Shown here: positions 48,886 to 58,097 of the stretch, piece by piece | Layout of the letters: the number at the start of each line of letters is the position of its first letter | How positions within the stretch are numbered: the first letter of the stretch is position 1 | NCBI GenBank assembly: GCA_025355005.1 | Contig: JANXLV010000307.1 | Span: 1-59,391 of the forward strand | Origin: Myxococcales bacterium | GTDB lineage: Bacteria > Myxococcota_A > Polyangia > Polyangiales > Polyangiaceae | Direction: 5' to 3' | Length of the DNA stretch: 59,391 nt | Notes under the pieces: generated by a model | Database searches by the model: none | What the model was told of the DNA's origin: nothing | What the model saw: only the letters and a program-made list of their open reading frames with translations | Translations under genes and position numbers: made by a program

Positions 48886-50895
48886 TCAGTCGCGGACGGG
48901 GGTGGCCTTCAGGGACGCGCGACCGTCCTTCACGTAGACCGAGAACTTCACGCGCTTGCATCCGTGCTTCTGGATCAGGGTGTCGCGGTTCTTGCGCAGA
49001 GTCTGCTGGAACTTCTCGAAGGTCAGGCCGTCGACCGCCTCACCGCATTGGCGCTTGGTGCGGATGAAGTCGTCGTAGACGGTGAGCCACTCGGAGTTCT
49101 CATCGCCGGGCTTGCCTGCCGCGCCGTACTGGCCAGTGGCCGCGGCGAGCAGGGCCGCAGGAGGCTCGCCCACCATCGTGGCCTCTTCGCGATCGGCGTC
49201 GGGCGCGAGCGGCGCCATGGGGTTGAAGAGCGGCGAAGGATTTCCTGACGGCACTGCAACCGGCACGCTGCCAGTCGTCGGAGGTGGCCGGCCGGCGCCT
49301 GTCCCTGAAGGCGCGGGAGCACCTGCGGCAGGCGTGGGGGCCGCGCGCTGCGGGAGCGTGCCGGTGCCCGGGAAGCCAGGAGGACCACCAGGGGAAGGAC
49401 CACCGGGAGAACCATGCATGGGTGCGCCGAGGGGGGGAGGTCCACCGGGCCGCTGACCAGGACCAGAGCCCGGGGGAGCGTGTGGATTGGGCGGCTGATG
49501 AGGATGAGGCATGGGCGGACGGGGCCCATTCGGCCCACCACCAAGAGGAGGAGGAGGCCCGAACCCGCCAGGTGACGAGCCGCCCGGCTGAGGAACGTTC
49601 GGGATCTGGCCCGAGCCCGCGCTGGAGTCCGCGAGCGGGAACGAGAAGGCGCTCATGGCCGGATTTGCGGGGACCGGGCCGAGGATGGACTCCAGGTTCG
49701 CGGGACGCTTGGCCTGACCTCCGGCCTTCTCGACGACGCGCTCCATGCCCGCGTTGATGTCCACGGCGACCGCGCGAAGACCGCCGGAGAAGCGCGGAAG
49801 CTGCAGCGCATCGATCTTGCCAGCGCGCAGCGCCTGCGCCTGGACGACCATCTCCTTCTGAGGGCGCGAGTGCTCGACGAACGAGAACAGGAAGCCGAAG
49901 AGCGAGCCGCCCACGACCACCGAGATGACGAGCCACAGCTTGACGCTTGCCTTGTCCTTGTCGTCAGCGCCCGTGACGAAGCCCATGGGCCCGCCGATCG
50001 AGACACGTGGACGCACGACGGCGAAGCCCGCGCCGTTCTCCTTCATCTCCCATGCATCGCCCGGGAGACGCACGAAGACGGCGCCGGCCTTCTCGCTGCC
50101 GGACACGGACAGCCGCGTCACGTCGGTGCGACCGGTGTCCTTGTAGCCCTTGTCGCCAGCGGGATCGAAGAGCTTCGCGATCTCCGGGCCGAGCAGCCCG
50201 AAGTTCGCCTCATCGAACTCCTCACCTTGGCCGAGCGTGCCGGTAATGGGCTTCTGCCCGCCGGAGAAGAACGCGACGTTGGTGCGAGTGCGCTTTGCGA
50301 TCTCCTTCGCGAAGCCCGCGTCGATCCAGCGGATGGCGACGACCGCGCCTAGCGGAGGCTGGCCGATCTCGTCCTCGATCGGCCGGGTGACCACGCGCGC
50401 GACCTTGCCGTCCCAGATCCACGTGTCGTCGCGGAGGTTGCCGTGCAGGGCGTCGAACACCGCGGGATAACCGCCGAGCTCGAAGCCGGTGGACGCGTTC
50501 GCCGTGTCGTAGCCGACCTGCGAGACCACACGTCCGTCGCGGTCGACGAAGAAGAGCGCGTCGTTCTTGTACTCGGGCGGGAGGTTGTCGTTGAAGGCCG
50601 TGAGCGCTTTGCGACCGTCTTCCTTCGCCGAGGTCGGGATCGAGTCCTTGCCGTTCGCGTTCTTCAGGACCTTGCGGCTTGCGTCGTCGGCGCTGACGCG
50701 CAGGAGGTTGTCGAGGCGACGACGCGCGTCGATCTGGAGCGCCCAGCTCACGACCTGGCTGTCGCCCTTCAACGTCTCCGTCATGGCGAGCGCCGCGCGC
50801 CGATCGTACTGACCGACCGCGAGCGACACCACGTACACTGCCGCGCCCACCACGAGCGAGAGCAGCACGTACCAGATGCGGGACATGATCATCAT
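48886..50895 (-). CDS. MXAN_5187-like membrane sensor
   Basis: 669 aa from ATG 50895; ATGs at 50892 and 50886 are alternatives. An N-terminal membrane helix (about 5-28), an outer region to about 320 with a double Cache-like pattern (DALFFVDRDGRVVSQVGYD), a second helix (LWLVISVVVGGSLFGFLF) and a HAMP-like stretch. A long Pro/Gly linker leads to the C-terminal domain (LTVYDDFIRTKRQCGE, FEKFQQTLRKNRD, VKFSVYVKDGRASLKA), which I recognise as the MXAN_5187 C-terminal type. There is no kinase or methyl-accepting domain. Overlaps the cupredoxin-like gene by 4 bp. Confidence 0.8.
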   Translation of the reverse strand: MMIMSRIWYVLLSLVVGAAVYVVSLAVGQYDRRAALAMTETLKGDSQVVSWALQIDARRRLDNLLRVSADDASRKVLKNANGKDSIPTSAKEDGRKALTAFNDNLPPEYKNDALFFVDRDGRVVSQVGYDTANASTGFELGGYPAVFDALHGNLRDDTWIWDGKVARVVTRPIEDEIGQPPLGAVVAIRWIDAGFAKEIAKRTRTNVAFFSGGQKPITGTLGQGEEFDEANFGLLGPEIAKLFDPAGDKGYKDTGRTDVTRLSVSGSEKAGAVFVRLPGDAWEMKENGAGFAVVRPRVSIGGPMGFVTGADDKDKASVKLWLVISVVVGGSLFGFLFSFVEHSRPQKEMVVQAQALRAGKIDALQLPRFSGGLRAVAVDINAGMERVVEKAGGQAKRPANLESILGPVPANPAMSAFSFPLADSSAGSGQIPNVPQPGGSSPGGFGPPPPLGGGPNGPRPPMPHPHQPPNPHAPPGSGPGQRPGGPPPLGAPMHGSPGGPSPGGPPGFPGTGTLPQRAAPTPAAGAPAPSGTGAGRPPPTTGSVPVAVPSGNPSPLFNPMAPLAPDADREEATMVGEPPAALLAAATGQYGAAGKPGDENSEWLTVYDDFIRTKRQCGEAVDGLTFEKFQQTLRKNRDTLIQKHGCKRVKFSVYVKDGRASLKATPVRD

Positions 50896-51674
50896 CGGGG
50901 AGCGCCCCCATCCACGCCGCCGCCACCTGCGCCACCGCCTGCAGGGGCTGGGGCTGGTGTCACGGTCAGGGGCTCCTTGAGCTCCGTGAGGCGGTCCTTC
51001 GCGGCCACCGGAACCGGCTGCCCGACCTGCTTGCCGTCGAAGAAGGCCTTGAGGACGTAGTCACCGTTTGCGAGCGTGAACGCGAACGCATTGTCGCGAC
51101 CGGGGTACGTGATCTGGACGGCCTGCGAATCGACGATGACCCAGGTGCGCACGCTCGGGGAGAGCTCGTCGCGGAACTCGAACTTGCCGGCGCCCGTGGG
51201 GGCGACCCATTCGCGGACGCCGCCAGCGCTCTGGTTGTCCGCCTTGAAGGTGGCAACGCCCACCCCGTAGATGCGGTGGTTGAACGGGTCCAAGTTCCTG
51301 AAATGGAGCTTCTGCCCGGGCGCCACCACGATCGTGGTGGGGTAGATGCGACCGCCCGTGAGGCTCATCAACATGGCCTTTTCCTGCGGCGCGCCGCCGC
51401 CGGAGGACATCGCCGCGATGCAGAGATCGTGCGACGGATTCCCTGACAGATTGAAGAACTTCGAGTCGACGGCGGGCGACGGCTCGCGCCAGGTCCACCG
51501 GTGCGCGTCCGTCTTGGCGGCCTCCACGTAGACGTCGGGGAAGAGCTTCTCATGGCCGATGATCCGCCCGCGAACGTTCGGGTTCACGGCGGAGACGCTG
51601 GGCGCCACGAAGGACGCCACGGTGAACGCCAGAAGCGCTCCAACCAGGGCAAGGCAAGAAGGTAGTTTCTGCAT
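50892..51674 (-). CDS. Secreted cupredoxin-like protein
   Basis: 260 aa with a signal peptide ending SVSA (about 29). The strand pattern and HFRNLDPFNHRIYGVG segment resemble a plastocyanin/cupredoxin fold. The usual C-terminal Cys-x-x-x-x-His-x-x-x-x-Met loop is replaced by SPSVRTWVIVDSQ, so type-1 copper binding is unlikely. The end is Pro/Ala/Gly-rich. It is translationally coupled (ATGA) to the MXAN_5187-like sensor, so it may be that sensor's periplasmic partner. Confidence 0.7.
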   Translation of the reverse strand: MQKLPSCLALVGALLAFTVASFVAPSVSAVNPNVRGRIIGHEKLFPDVYVEAAKTDAHRWTWREPSPAVDSKFFNLSGNPSHDLCIAAMSSGGGAPQEKAMLMSLTGGRIYPTTIVVAPGQKLHFRNLDPFNHRIYGVGVATFKADNQSAGGVREWVAPTGAGKFEFRDELSPSVRTWVIVDSQAVQITYPGRDNAFAFTLANGDYVLKAFFDGKQVGQPVPVAAKDRLTELKEPLTVTPAPAPAGGGAGGGGVDGGAPR

Positions 51675-51752
51675 GTCTTCCGGGAGGTGCCGAGACTACA
51701 CTACTGAGCGTAACGCGTCATCGTTCAGATTTCGGGGTATGCTTCTCCCATA

Positions 51753-53639
51753 GTGGACCAGCGCGAGCAGCGCGAGCAGCGGCCGGCCCGTCCGCCTGCC
51801 GAGAGCGTCGGAGACGACGAAGCCCTTCCGGTTTCGGTGCGGACCTCCATCGTTCCGGTGCCCTTGAAGCCCCGGGGGGACCGCCCCGCGCCGCTGGTCT
51901 TCAAGCAGGGCGCCCGAGCACCCTACGGGGTGCGCTGGTACGGCGTCACGTCGCTCTACGGCCACATGCGGAATTTCGTGTCGCGTGCGATCGCGGCCGA
52001 GTCGGTCGACTCGCGCGACTGGATGCGGCCGAACCCACCGGCGGAGCTGCTCGCGTCGGCGTGCCGCACGCTCGCGATCCCGCCCGCAGCTTCCCTGGTC
52101 GAGGCGCTCGGTCGTCCCGTGTGGATCGATTTCGCCGCGGACACGGGTGACGACCGCGACGTCTCGGCCGCCGTGGGCCGCATGGTGTCGGATGTGTACC
52201 AGGTGGACGGTCGGGTGCTGCCTCGCGGGGACGTGCTGCTCTTCGGCGGGGACATCGCCTATCCGGTCGCGACCGCCGACGAGATCCACGCGCGCCTCAT
52301 TCTTCCGTGGAACGAGTCGCTGCGCGAGCTGCGGTCGAGCGGAGAGCGGCGCGTCTTGCTCGGCGTCCCAGGCAACCACGACTGGTACGACGGGCTCGAC
52401 GGCTTCGGCCGCCTCTTCCGCAAGCGTGTCGACGAGCCACTGCGAACCGATCACAAGGACCAGCGCTCTCGCCTCGCGCAGCGGATCGCGCGGCGCCGCG
52501 GCCGCAAGCTGGGTCTCGTGGCGCGCGGACTCCACCTGGACGAGGTGGGCGCTGCGGTCGGCTTCCTGCCGCGCATCTTCAAATCCGTACGCGCGTTCTT
52601 CCGCGGCGTCGCGATCCGTCGCCGGCGGCGTCTTGCGCTGCGCGGCTACGAGCCCGTGCAGGAGGCCAGCTATTTCGTGCTGCCGCTCGCGAGCGGGCTG
52701 GAGCTCTGGGGCGCGGACCGTCAGCTCGGGCGCGTGGACTTCCGCCAGCGAACGTTCTTCAAGAAGCACCGCCAGAAGCACCCGGACATGCGCGTGCTCT
52801 TCGCGTCCGGCGACCCTGCAATGGCGTACGGCGAGCGGAACGCACCTGGCGCGGACATGCTCGCGGCGTGCCGGCTCTCCTTCCTCGATGACCGCGTCTT
52901 CTTCCTCGCGGGAGACTTCCACCACTACGAACGGCGCGCGGTCGGCGACAAGAGCATCCACGTGATCGCCGGCGGCGGAGGCGCTTTCTTGCATGGTACA
53001 CGCATCGCGCCCTACCCCGAGGGCGCCCCCGCGCGCGTCTGGCCCGACGCGAAGATGACCACGCAGCTGGTGTGGCAGGTCCCACTGAAGCTCATGGCGG
53101 GTCGCGCAGGTCTGATGGTGCACATCGCGTTCGGGGGCTTCGGATTCCTGGCGATGGGCGCGGCGGAGCGAAGCGGCACCGCGCTGGCCGTCGCGTCGCT
53201 CATCATGAGCGGCCTCATCTGGATGTTGCTCTTCGGCGTGGGCGCGGCGCAGGGTCGGCACCCGAAGAAGATCGCGGCCGTGTCACTCCCGTTTGGTGTG
53301 GCGCTCGGCTTTCTTCCGATGCTCCTGCGAATGGCGATTCCACGTGTGGTGCCTCATCTCGCCCAGGACACCGCGGTGCTGATCGCCTACGCATTCGCCG
53401 GCTCGTTCCTGTTCGGGCTGTTCCTCGTGGCTGTGACGGTGCTGGGCCTCGAGCACCAGCAAGCATTCACAGTGCTGGGCCATCCGGGGTTCAAGCATTT
53501 CGTGCGGCTGTGCGTGCACCCGAGCGGGAAGATCGAGGCGTGGGTGATCGGGAAAGACGACATGCTGGCGACGGGAGACCCGGAGCTGATCGACAAGTTC
53601 GAGTGGCCGACAGCGACAACCGCGACGCCCTCGACCTGA
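51753..53639 (+). CDS. Membrane metallophosphoesterase
   Basis: 628 aa from GTG 51753; there is an in-frame stop just upstream. Calcineurin-type metal motifs: DFAADTGDD (about 126-134), LLFGGDIAYP, GNHDWYDG near 208 and AGDFHHYERR near 390. From about residue 445 there are four hydrophobic spans (LMVHIAFGGFGFLAMGA, ALAVASLIMSGLIWMLLF, AAVSLPFGVALGFLPMLL, TAVLIAYAFAGSFLFGLFL), then a hydrophilic tail. The catalytic part precedes the membrane part and has no signal peptide, so it probably faces the cytoplasm. Substrate unknown. Confidence 0.88.
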   Translation: MDQREQREQRPARPPAESVGDDEALPVSVRTSIVPVPLKPRGDRPAPLVFKQGARAPYGVRWYGVTSLYGHMRNFVSRAIAAESVDSRDWMRPNPPAELLASACRTLAIPPAASLVEALGRPVWIDFAADTGDDRDVSAAVGRMVSDVYQVDGRVLPRGDVLLFGGDIAYPVATADEIHARLILPWNESLRELRSSGERRVLLGVPGNHDWYDGLDGFGRLFRKRVDEPLRTDHKDQRSRLAQRIARRRGRKLGLVARGLHLDEVGAAVGFLPRIFKSVRAFFRGVAIRRRRRLALRGYEPVQEASYFVLPLASGLELWGADRQLGRVDFRQRTFFKKHRQKHPDMRVLFASGDPAMAYGERNAPGADMLAACRLSFLDDRVFFLAGDFHHYERRAVGDKSIHVIAGGGGAFLHGTRIAPYPEGAPARVWPDAKMTTQLVWQVPLKLMAGRAGLMVHIAFGGFGFLAMGAAERSGTALAVASLIMSGLIWMLLFGVGAAQGRHPKKIAAVSLPFGVALGFLPMLLRMAIPRVVPHLAQDTAVLIAYAFAGSFLFGLFLVAVTVLGLEHQQAFTVLGHPGFKHFVRLCVHPSGKIEAWVIGKDDMLATGDPELIDKFEWPTATTATPST

Positions 53640-53654
53640 AGCTCGGCCGCGACC

Positions 53655-55028
53655 CTACGCCACTGGCTTGAGCAGGATCACGAAGCGGGTTCCGGTTCCG
53701 TCTTCTACCGGCTCCGCCCAGATCTCTCCCTGGTGCTGCTCGACGATGTTTCGCACGATCGACAGGCCCAGGCCCGTGCCGCGGCCTTCGCTCTTCGTCG
53801 TGAAGAACGGCGTGAAGATGTTCGTGAGGTTCTCCACGGGGATGCCGTGGCCGTTGTCCTCGACCGTGACCTTCACGCGGTCGTCGAGGACGGACGTGGT
53901 GACGCGGAGGCGCCCCGCGGACGCAGGCATCGCATGACAGGCGTTCGTCACCAGGTTCACGAACACCTGCGCCAGCTGCTCCGGCATGCCAGAGACGTCA
54001 GGCACGGTGACGAAGTCGCGCGACACCTCCGCGCCCGCCTCTGCGATGACGTGCTCGCAGAACGCGAGCGCGCGATCGATCACGGTGGACACGCGCACGG
54101 GCTCGGTCCGCTGCTGCGAGGGCCGTGAGTAGGTGACCAGATCGCGCGTGAAACGGAGCATGCGCGTGGCGGACTCGCTGATGCGGCGCAGGCGCTCGAC
54201 ATCCGCGGGATCCGAGGGCGTCGCTGTCATCTTGCGAAGCAAGAGGTCGGTGTACGCGACGATCGAAGTGAGCGGGTTGTTCAGCTCGTGCACCACGCCC
54301 GCGGCGATCTGCCCCAGCGAAGCGAGCTTCTCTGCCTGCACCATGTGTCCCATGAGCACGCGAAGGTTGGTGGCGTCCTCGTTCGCCTTCCCGTGTGAAC
54401 GCGCGAAGAGCAGGCCACGGCCCATGCCCTGCGCGGCGCGCTCGAGCACGTGCCTGGTGGCGGAGTCGGCGTCCATGAGGTTCGGGTCGTCGCCAGCGAC
54501 GTGCAGCGTGGTGCCGTTGGGCTCGGCGCCGAGCGAGAACTCGAACGCATAGCCCGGGAAGAGCCGCGTGGGATCCATCCCGACGGCGCGGTGGTCCTCG
54601 CCGGGCGGCGTGACCTTGTAGACCTTCTGCTCCGCACCGCTCAGGTCGCGCGTGCTCTTGCGCTCGGCATTCAGCCCGTTCGCAGGCGGCGCGTACACGA
54701 GGCACGCGCCCACGCCGCATGCCGGCAAGATGTCGGAGAGAGCGCGAAGCATGGCAAGAACCACGGCCTCCTCGCCTTCGGAGACGGGCAGGTCGATCGT
54801 CGCGACGAGGAGCCTGTCGAGCCACGTACCCGGCACGCTGGCGAGGCCGAGGCGCCCGGACGAGATGCGCACCTCGCGGCTCACCGGCATGCTGGACTGG
54901 ACGGGGGTATGAGACTCGCTGACCTGCTGGTGCTCTCCGGAGGCGCGACGCGCGTGCTCGCCCGAGGCGCGCTCCTCGGCGGTCTTCTCGCTCGCCTTGT
55001 CTTCGGGAGTTGCGTCGGTCTTTGCCAT
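53655..55028 (-). CDS. Cytosolic sensor histidine kinase
   Basis: 457 aa from ATG 55028, which shares one base with the stop of the upstream sensor gene. A polar N-terminal ~55 residues precede a GAF-like region (about 65-215). HisKA is about 230-300 with His247 (GVVHELNNPLTSI). The HATPase domain has the N-box NLVTNACHAM, G1 DNGHGIP and G2 GRGTGLGLSIV. No membrane span. It has everything needed for autophosphorylation and is paired with a sensor protein that lacks an ATPase domain. Confidence 0.93.
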   Translation of the reverse strand: MAKTDATPEDKASEKTAEERASGEHARRASGEHQQVSESHTPVQSSMPVSREVRISSGRLGLASVPGTWLDRLLVATIDLPVSEGEEAVVLAMLRALSDILPACGVGACLVYAPPANGLNAERKSTRDLSGAEQKVYKVTPPGEDHRAVGMDPTRLFPGYAFEFSLGAEPNGTTLHVAGDDPNLMDADSATRHVLERAAQGMGRGLLFARSHGKANEDATNLRVLMGHMVQAEKLASLGQIAAGVVHELNNPLTSIVAYTDLLLRKMTATPSDPADVERLRRISESATRMLRFTRDLVTYSRPSQQRTEPVRVSTVIDRALAFCEHVIAEAGAEVSRDFVTVPDVSGMPEQLAQVFVNLVTNACHAMPASAGRLRVTTSVLDDRVKVTVEDNGHGIPVENLTNIFTPFFTTKSEGRGTGLGLSIVRNIVEQHQGEIWAEPVEDGTGTRFVILLKPVA

Positions 55029-57073
55029 CAGGTGTTGGGCTCCGGCGCGGGTTCCGAGGTCTTGGTGGACTCTTCGCTCGCCTTGTCCAGGTCGAGGATC
55101 TTCTGCTTTCCCACGTAGGTCTTCGTCTCGTACTTGGTGATCTTGCCGATCTTCCGGACGATCTCCGCCATGCGCTCCGTCTCCTGCTCGATGACGGCAG
55201 CGGCGCGCTCACCTTGCGAGCCCTCCGTGAGGAGGCGACGCAGCAGCGTGGCGTAGTTGAGGACGGAGGTGAGCGGCTGGTTCAGCTCGTGCGCGGCCGC
55301 GCCGGCGAGCTCCGCGATGACGGCCTGGCGCTCTTGATCGATAAGCTGGTCCTGCGCCTGCTTCAGGCTCTGCTCCATGCGCATCTTCTCGCGAAGGTCG
55401 GTGAAGATGCCGACGCTGCCGACGGGAACGTCGCGATCGTAGATGAGCGCGCCCGCGAAGCTGACGGGCACCGCAGCGCCGCTGCCGTCCAGGATCTCCG
55501 TGCGAAGCCCCTCGACGCGGCCCTTGCCGTCGCGGATGAGCCGCATGTGGCGCTCCGCCGTGCCCTTCGGATAGAGCTCGCGAACGTCGAGGCCAACGAC
55601 ATCCTTCGCCTCGCGCCGGTAGATTCGCTCCGCCGCGCGATTGAAGAACACGACGCGACCTTCCATGTCGGCGCTGATGATCGCGTCCACGGAGGAGTCG
55701 ATGACGCGCTGGAGGAAGTCCTTCGTCTTGAGGAGCTCGGCCTCGACCGCGCGCTCCTGCGTCACGTCGCGGAACGTGCAGAGGATGGCGCCCTCTTCGC
55801 GCAGGACGCTCGAGAAGTTCATGCTGAGCACGAGCTTCGCGCCGTCCCGCTTGCGCTCCACGCGGACGTCCATGCCTTGGGGATACTCGCCGCGCGCAAA
55901 GCTCTCCTTGAGGAGCGTGCCCAGGTCACCGTCACCGCCATTGAAGAAGACGTCGAGGAGGCGGCGTCCGCGGAGCTCCTCTTCCTCGTAACCCGTGATC
56001 TTGCGCGCCGTGGGGTTGGAGAAGAGCAGGTGCCCCTCGGCGTCGATCACGACGATGCCGTCGGCGGAGCTCTCGAAGAAATCCGCATAGCGCTGCAGGG
56101 AGCGCAGGCGGCGCTCGGCCTCGAACCGCGCGACCGTGACCTGTTGCGTCTGATCACGAAGTGACTGCAGCACGCGCGCATTCCGCAGCGCGATCGCCAT
56201 GGCGCCGGAGATGGTGCGGCACAGATCGACCTCGCGCTCACCGAAGCCATACGCTGCGCGCGCGCGAAGGAAGATGACGCCGAGCGGCTTCTTCTCGTAG
56301 AGGATCGGCAGGACGCACATCGAGCTGAACGCGATCGGGTTGTCGCCCTTCTCGCGCCCGGCCTGGTCAGCCCGCACGATGTCGAAGAGCGGATGCTTCG
56401 TGGCGTCAGGAATGATCAACGGCGCGCCGCTGGTGAGCACCTGCTGGATCTCGGGGTACTTCCCGAGATCGATCGGCAGGTCACGGAGCTGCTCGTCGTC
56501 GCTCGCGGCCACGACGTAGCCGACGTTGCCGGTCTCGCGGACGAGGACGATCGACACGCGGTCGATGTGACCGACCTCCGCGATGCGCTGCACGACGGTG
56601 AAGAGGATGCCGCGGAAATCCAGGTTCGACGCGAGCGCCTGCGTGAGCTCGAGGACGACCTGCGCGTCGCGCTCCTTCTGCGCGAGCGTCTCCATCGCAG
56701 TGCGCAGGCGCAGCTGGCCGCGGACGCGCGCGACGAGCTCCACGGGCTTGAACGGCTTGCGCACGAAGTCGTCGGCACCAGCCTCGAAGGCCTTCGCGAC
56801 CTCGTCGTCAGCGTCGATCGCGGTGAGAACGACCACCGGAAGGTCGCGTGTCTCCGCGCGCGCCCGCAGGATGCGGAGGACCTGATAGCCGTCGGGCGGT
56901 GGCATCACGAGATCGAGCAGGACGATCGACGGATGCACCTTTTCGATCTGCGCGAGCGCCTCCGCCCCCGACCCCACGCTGACGTAGTCGAGCTTCGCGG
57001 CGGCAAGCGCCTGCCCGAGCACATGACGACTCACGGTGTCGTCGTCGACCACCAGAACGGGACCGGCGCTCAT
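55028..57073 (-). CDS. Receiver-GAF-PAS-PAS-HisKA protein lacking an ATPase domain
   Basis: 681 aa. Receiver domain 1-120 with Asp54 and Lys106; GAF about 130-310; two PAS domains about 325-445 and 450-565, the second with the RERIY-like heme/flavin-type fold not resolved further; and a HisKA helix pair with His595 (GAAAHELNQPLTSVL). Only 86 residues follow that His, with no N, G1 or G2 box. The protein therefore cannot use ATP by itself. The adjacent complete kinase, joined by a one-base overlap, could phosphorylate it or pair with it. Confidence 0.9.
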   Translation of the reverse strand: MSAGPVLVVDDDTVSRHVLGQALAAAKLDYVSVGSGAEALAQIEKVHPSIVLLDLVMPPPDGYQVLRILRARAETRDLPVVVLTAIDADDEVAKAFEAGADDFVRKPFKPVELVARVRGQLRLRTAMETLAQKERDAQVVLELTQALASNLDFRGILFTVVQRIAEVGHIDRVSIVLVRETGNVGYVVAASDDEQLRDLPIDLGKYPEIQQVLTSGAPLIIPDATKHPLFDIVRADQAGREKGDNPIAFSSMCVLPILYEKKPLGVIFLRARAAYGFGEREVDLCRTISGAMAIALRNARVLQSLRDQTQQVTVARFEAERRLRSLQRYADFFESSADGIVVIDAEGHLLFSNPTARKITGYEEEELRGRRLLDVFFNGGDGDLGTLLKESFARGEYPQGMDVRVERKRDGAKLVLSMNFSSVLREEGAILCTFRDVTQERAVEAELLKTKDFLQRVIDSSVDAIISADMEGRVVFFNRAAERIYRREAKDVVGLDVRELYPKGTAERHMRLIRDGKGRVEGLRTEILDGSGAAVPVSFAGALIYDRDVPVGSVGIFTDLREKMRMEQSLKQAQDQLIDQERQAVIAELAGAAAHELNQPLTSVLNYATLLRRLLTEGSQGERAAAVIEQETERMAEIVRKIGKITKYETKTYVGKQKILDLDKASEESTKTSEPAPEPNT

Positions 57074-57154
57074 CCAGGCATAAATCTACACGGTTTTCCG
57101 CGCAAACGCAAAGCCCACAGGCTCAATCGGACGAGGCAGGTCGCTCAGGTTTCA

Positions 57155-57199
57155 CTCAGGTTTCGGTGCCATTCAGCCTCAGGTTTCGGTGCCATTCAG
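57155..57199. repeat. Tandem 22-bp duplication spanning a stop codon
   Basis: CTCAGGTTTCGGTGCCATTC plus AG occurs at 57155-57176 and again at 57178-57199, one base apart (period 23). The stop codon of the lipoprotein gene (57179-57181) is inside the right-hand copy. The left copy is a decayed continuation just past the stop. Confidence 0.9.
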
Positions 57200-58024
57200 G
57201 CTCAGATCGCCGCTGCCTTTGTCGTCGCCCTTGCCATCGAGGATGGTGAGCGGTCCTTTGAGCGACACGGTGGTGATGCGGCTGCCCTTCGGGTTCACGC
57301 CGATGGTGCCTTCGAGCTTCGCGCGCAGGCGCAGACCGCCGTCGATCTTCTGGGTGAACGTGAAGCTGACGCCGAACTCCGCCTGGTCCGCGGTGGCGGA
57401 CTTCAGGATGAACTCCACGCCGTCGACGGTGGTCTTGCCGTCGTCCTTGATGCCGATCATGTCGAGTACGGAGTCGGTCGAAGGAACGAGCTTCTCGCCG
57501 ACCTTGAGCGCCCGGTTCGGGAGAAACTCGGCGGCCTTGTCCTTCTCGAAGACGTCGGCGTAGTGGCCCTGGAGCTCCTTCATGTTGGGGCCGCTCACCT
57601 TGGCGCCGCCGGAATCCAGGGCGGACAGCTTTCCGTCGTCGGTGCGGCTCACGACGAAGCGCGAGCCCGCGAGCGGGTTCACGGACTTCTTCTCGTCGCC
57701 CGTGCCCTCCTGCTTCGTGGAGAAGAGCTCCTTCACGTCGAGCGCCGCCTTGGTCACGCGGAACTCGTCGGAGGCCTCGACCTCTACGGCGGTGGTCTGC
57801 TGCTCCGTCTCGCGGAACGTCTTGCCGCCGAAGGTGAACTTCATGGTCATCTTGTTGGTCGCCGTGAGCTTCGTGCCGGCCTTGGGCACGGACTTCACGA
57901 AGCTGACGTCCGTCGACGCTGCCGTGGTGGCAGCGGCGTCACTGCCGACGGCGTCCCCCTTCACCTTGCAGGAGGAGAGCGACAACAACAGGATTGCGAC
58001 CGCACCAAGAGCGACTGTCTTCAT
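57179..58024 (-). CDS. Hypothetical lipoprotein
   Basis: 281 aa. The signal ends LLSLSSC (Cys19), with an Ala/Thr linker to about 40. The mature part alternates strands (KLTATNKMTMKFTFGGKTF, shown by its MTMKFTFGG core, and VEFILKSATADQAEFGVSFTF), which suggests a beta-sheet lipid- or ligand-binding fold. I do not recognise the family. It lies alone between ruvB (73-bp gap) and the sensor gene, all on the minus strand. Its stop sits in a 22-bp tandem repeat. The gap to ruvB has an AATAAC/GTTATT inverted repeat (58036-58056) of unknown meaning. Confidence 0.75.
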   Translation of the reverse strand: MKTVALGAVAILLLSLSSCKVKGDAVGSDAAATTAASTDVSFVKSVPKAGTKLTATNKMTMKFTFGGKTFRETEQQTTAVEVEASDEFRVTKAALDVKELFSTKQEGTGDEKKSVNPLAGSRFVVSRTDDGKLSALDSGGAKVSGPNMKELQGHYADVFEKDKAAEFLPNRALKVGEKLVPSTDSVLDMIGIKDDGKTTVDGVEFILKSATADQAEFGVSFTFTQKIDGGLRLRAKLEGTIGVNPKGSRITTVSLKGPLTILDGKGDDKGSGDLSLNGTET

Positions 58025-58097
58025 CGGCCGACGAAAATAACACGAGAGCGGTTATTAACGGCAAGTAACCTTCAACCGGCCCGCACCACGGTCGGCG

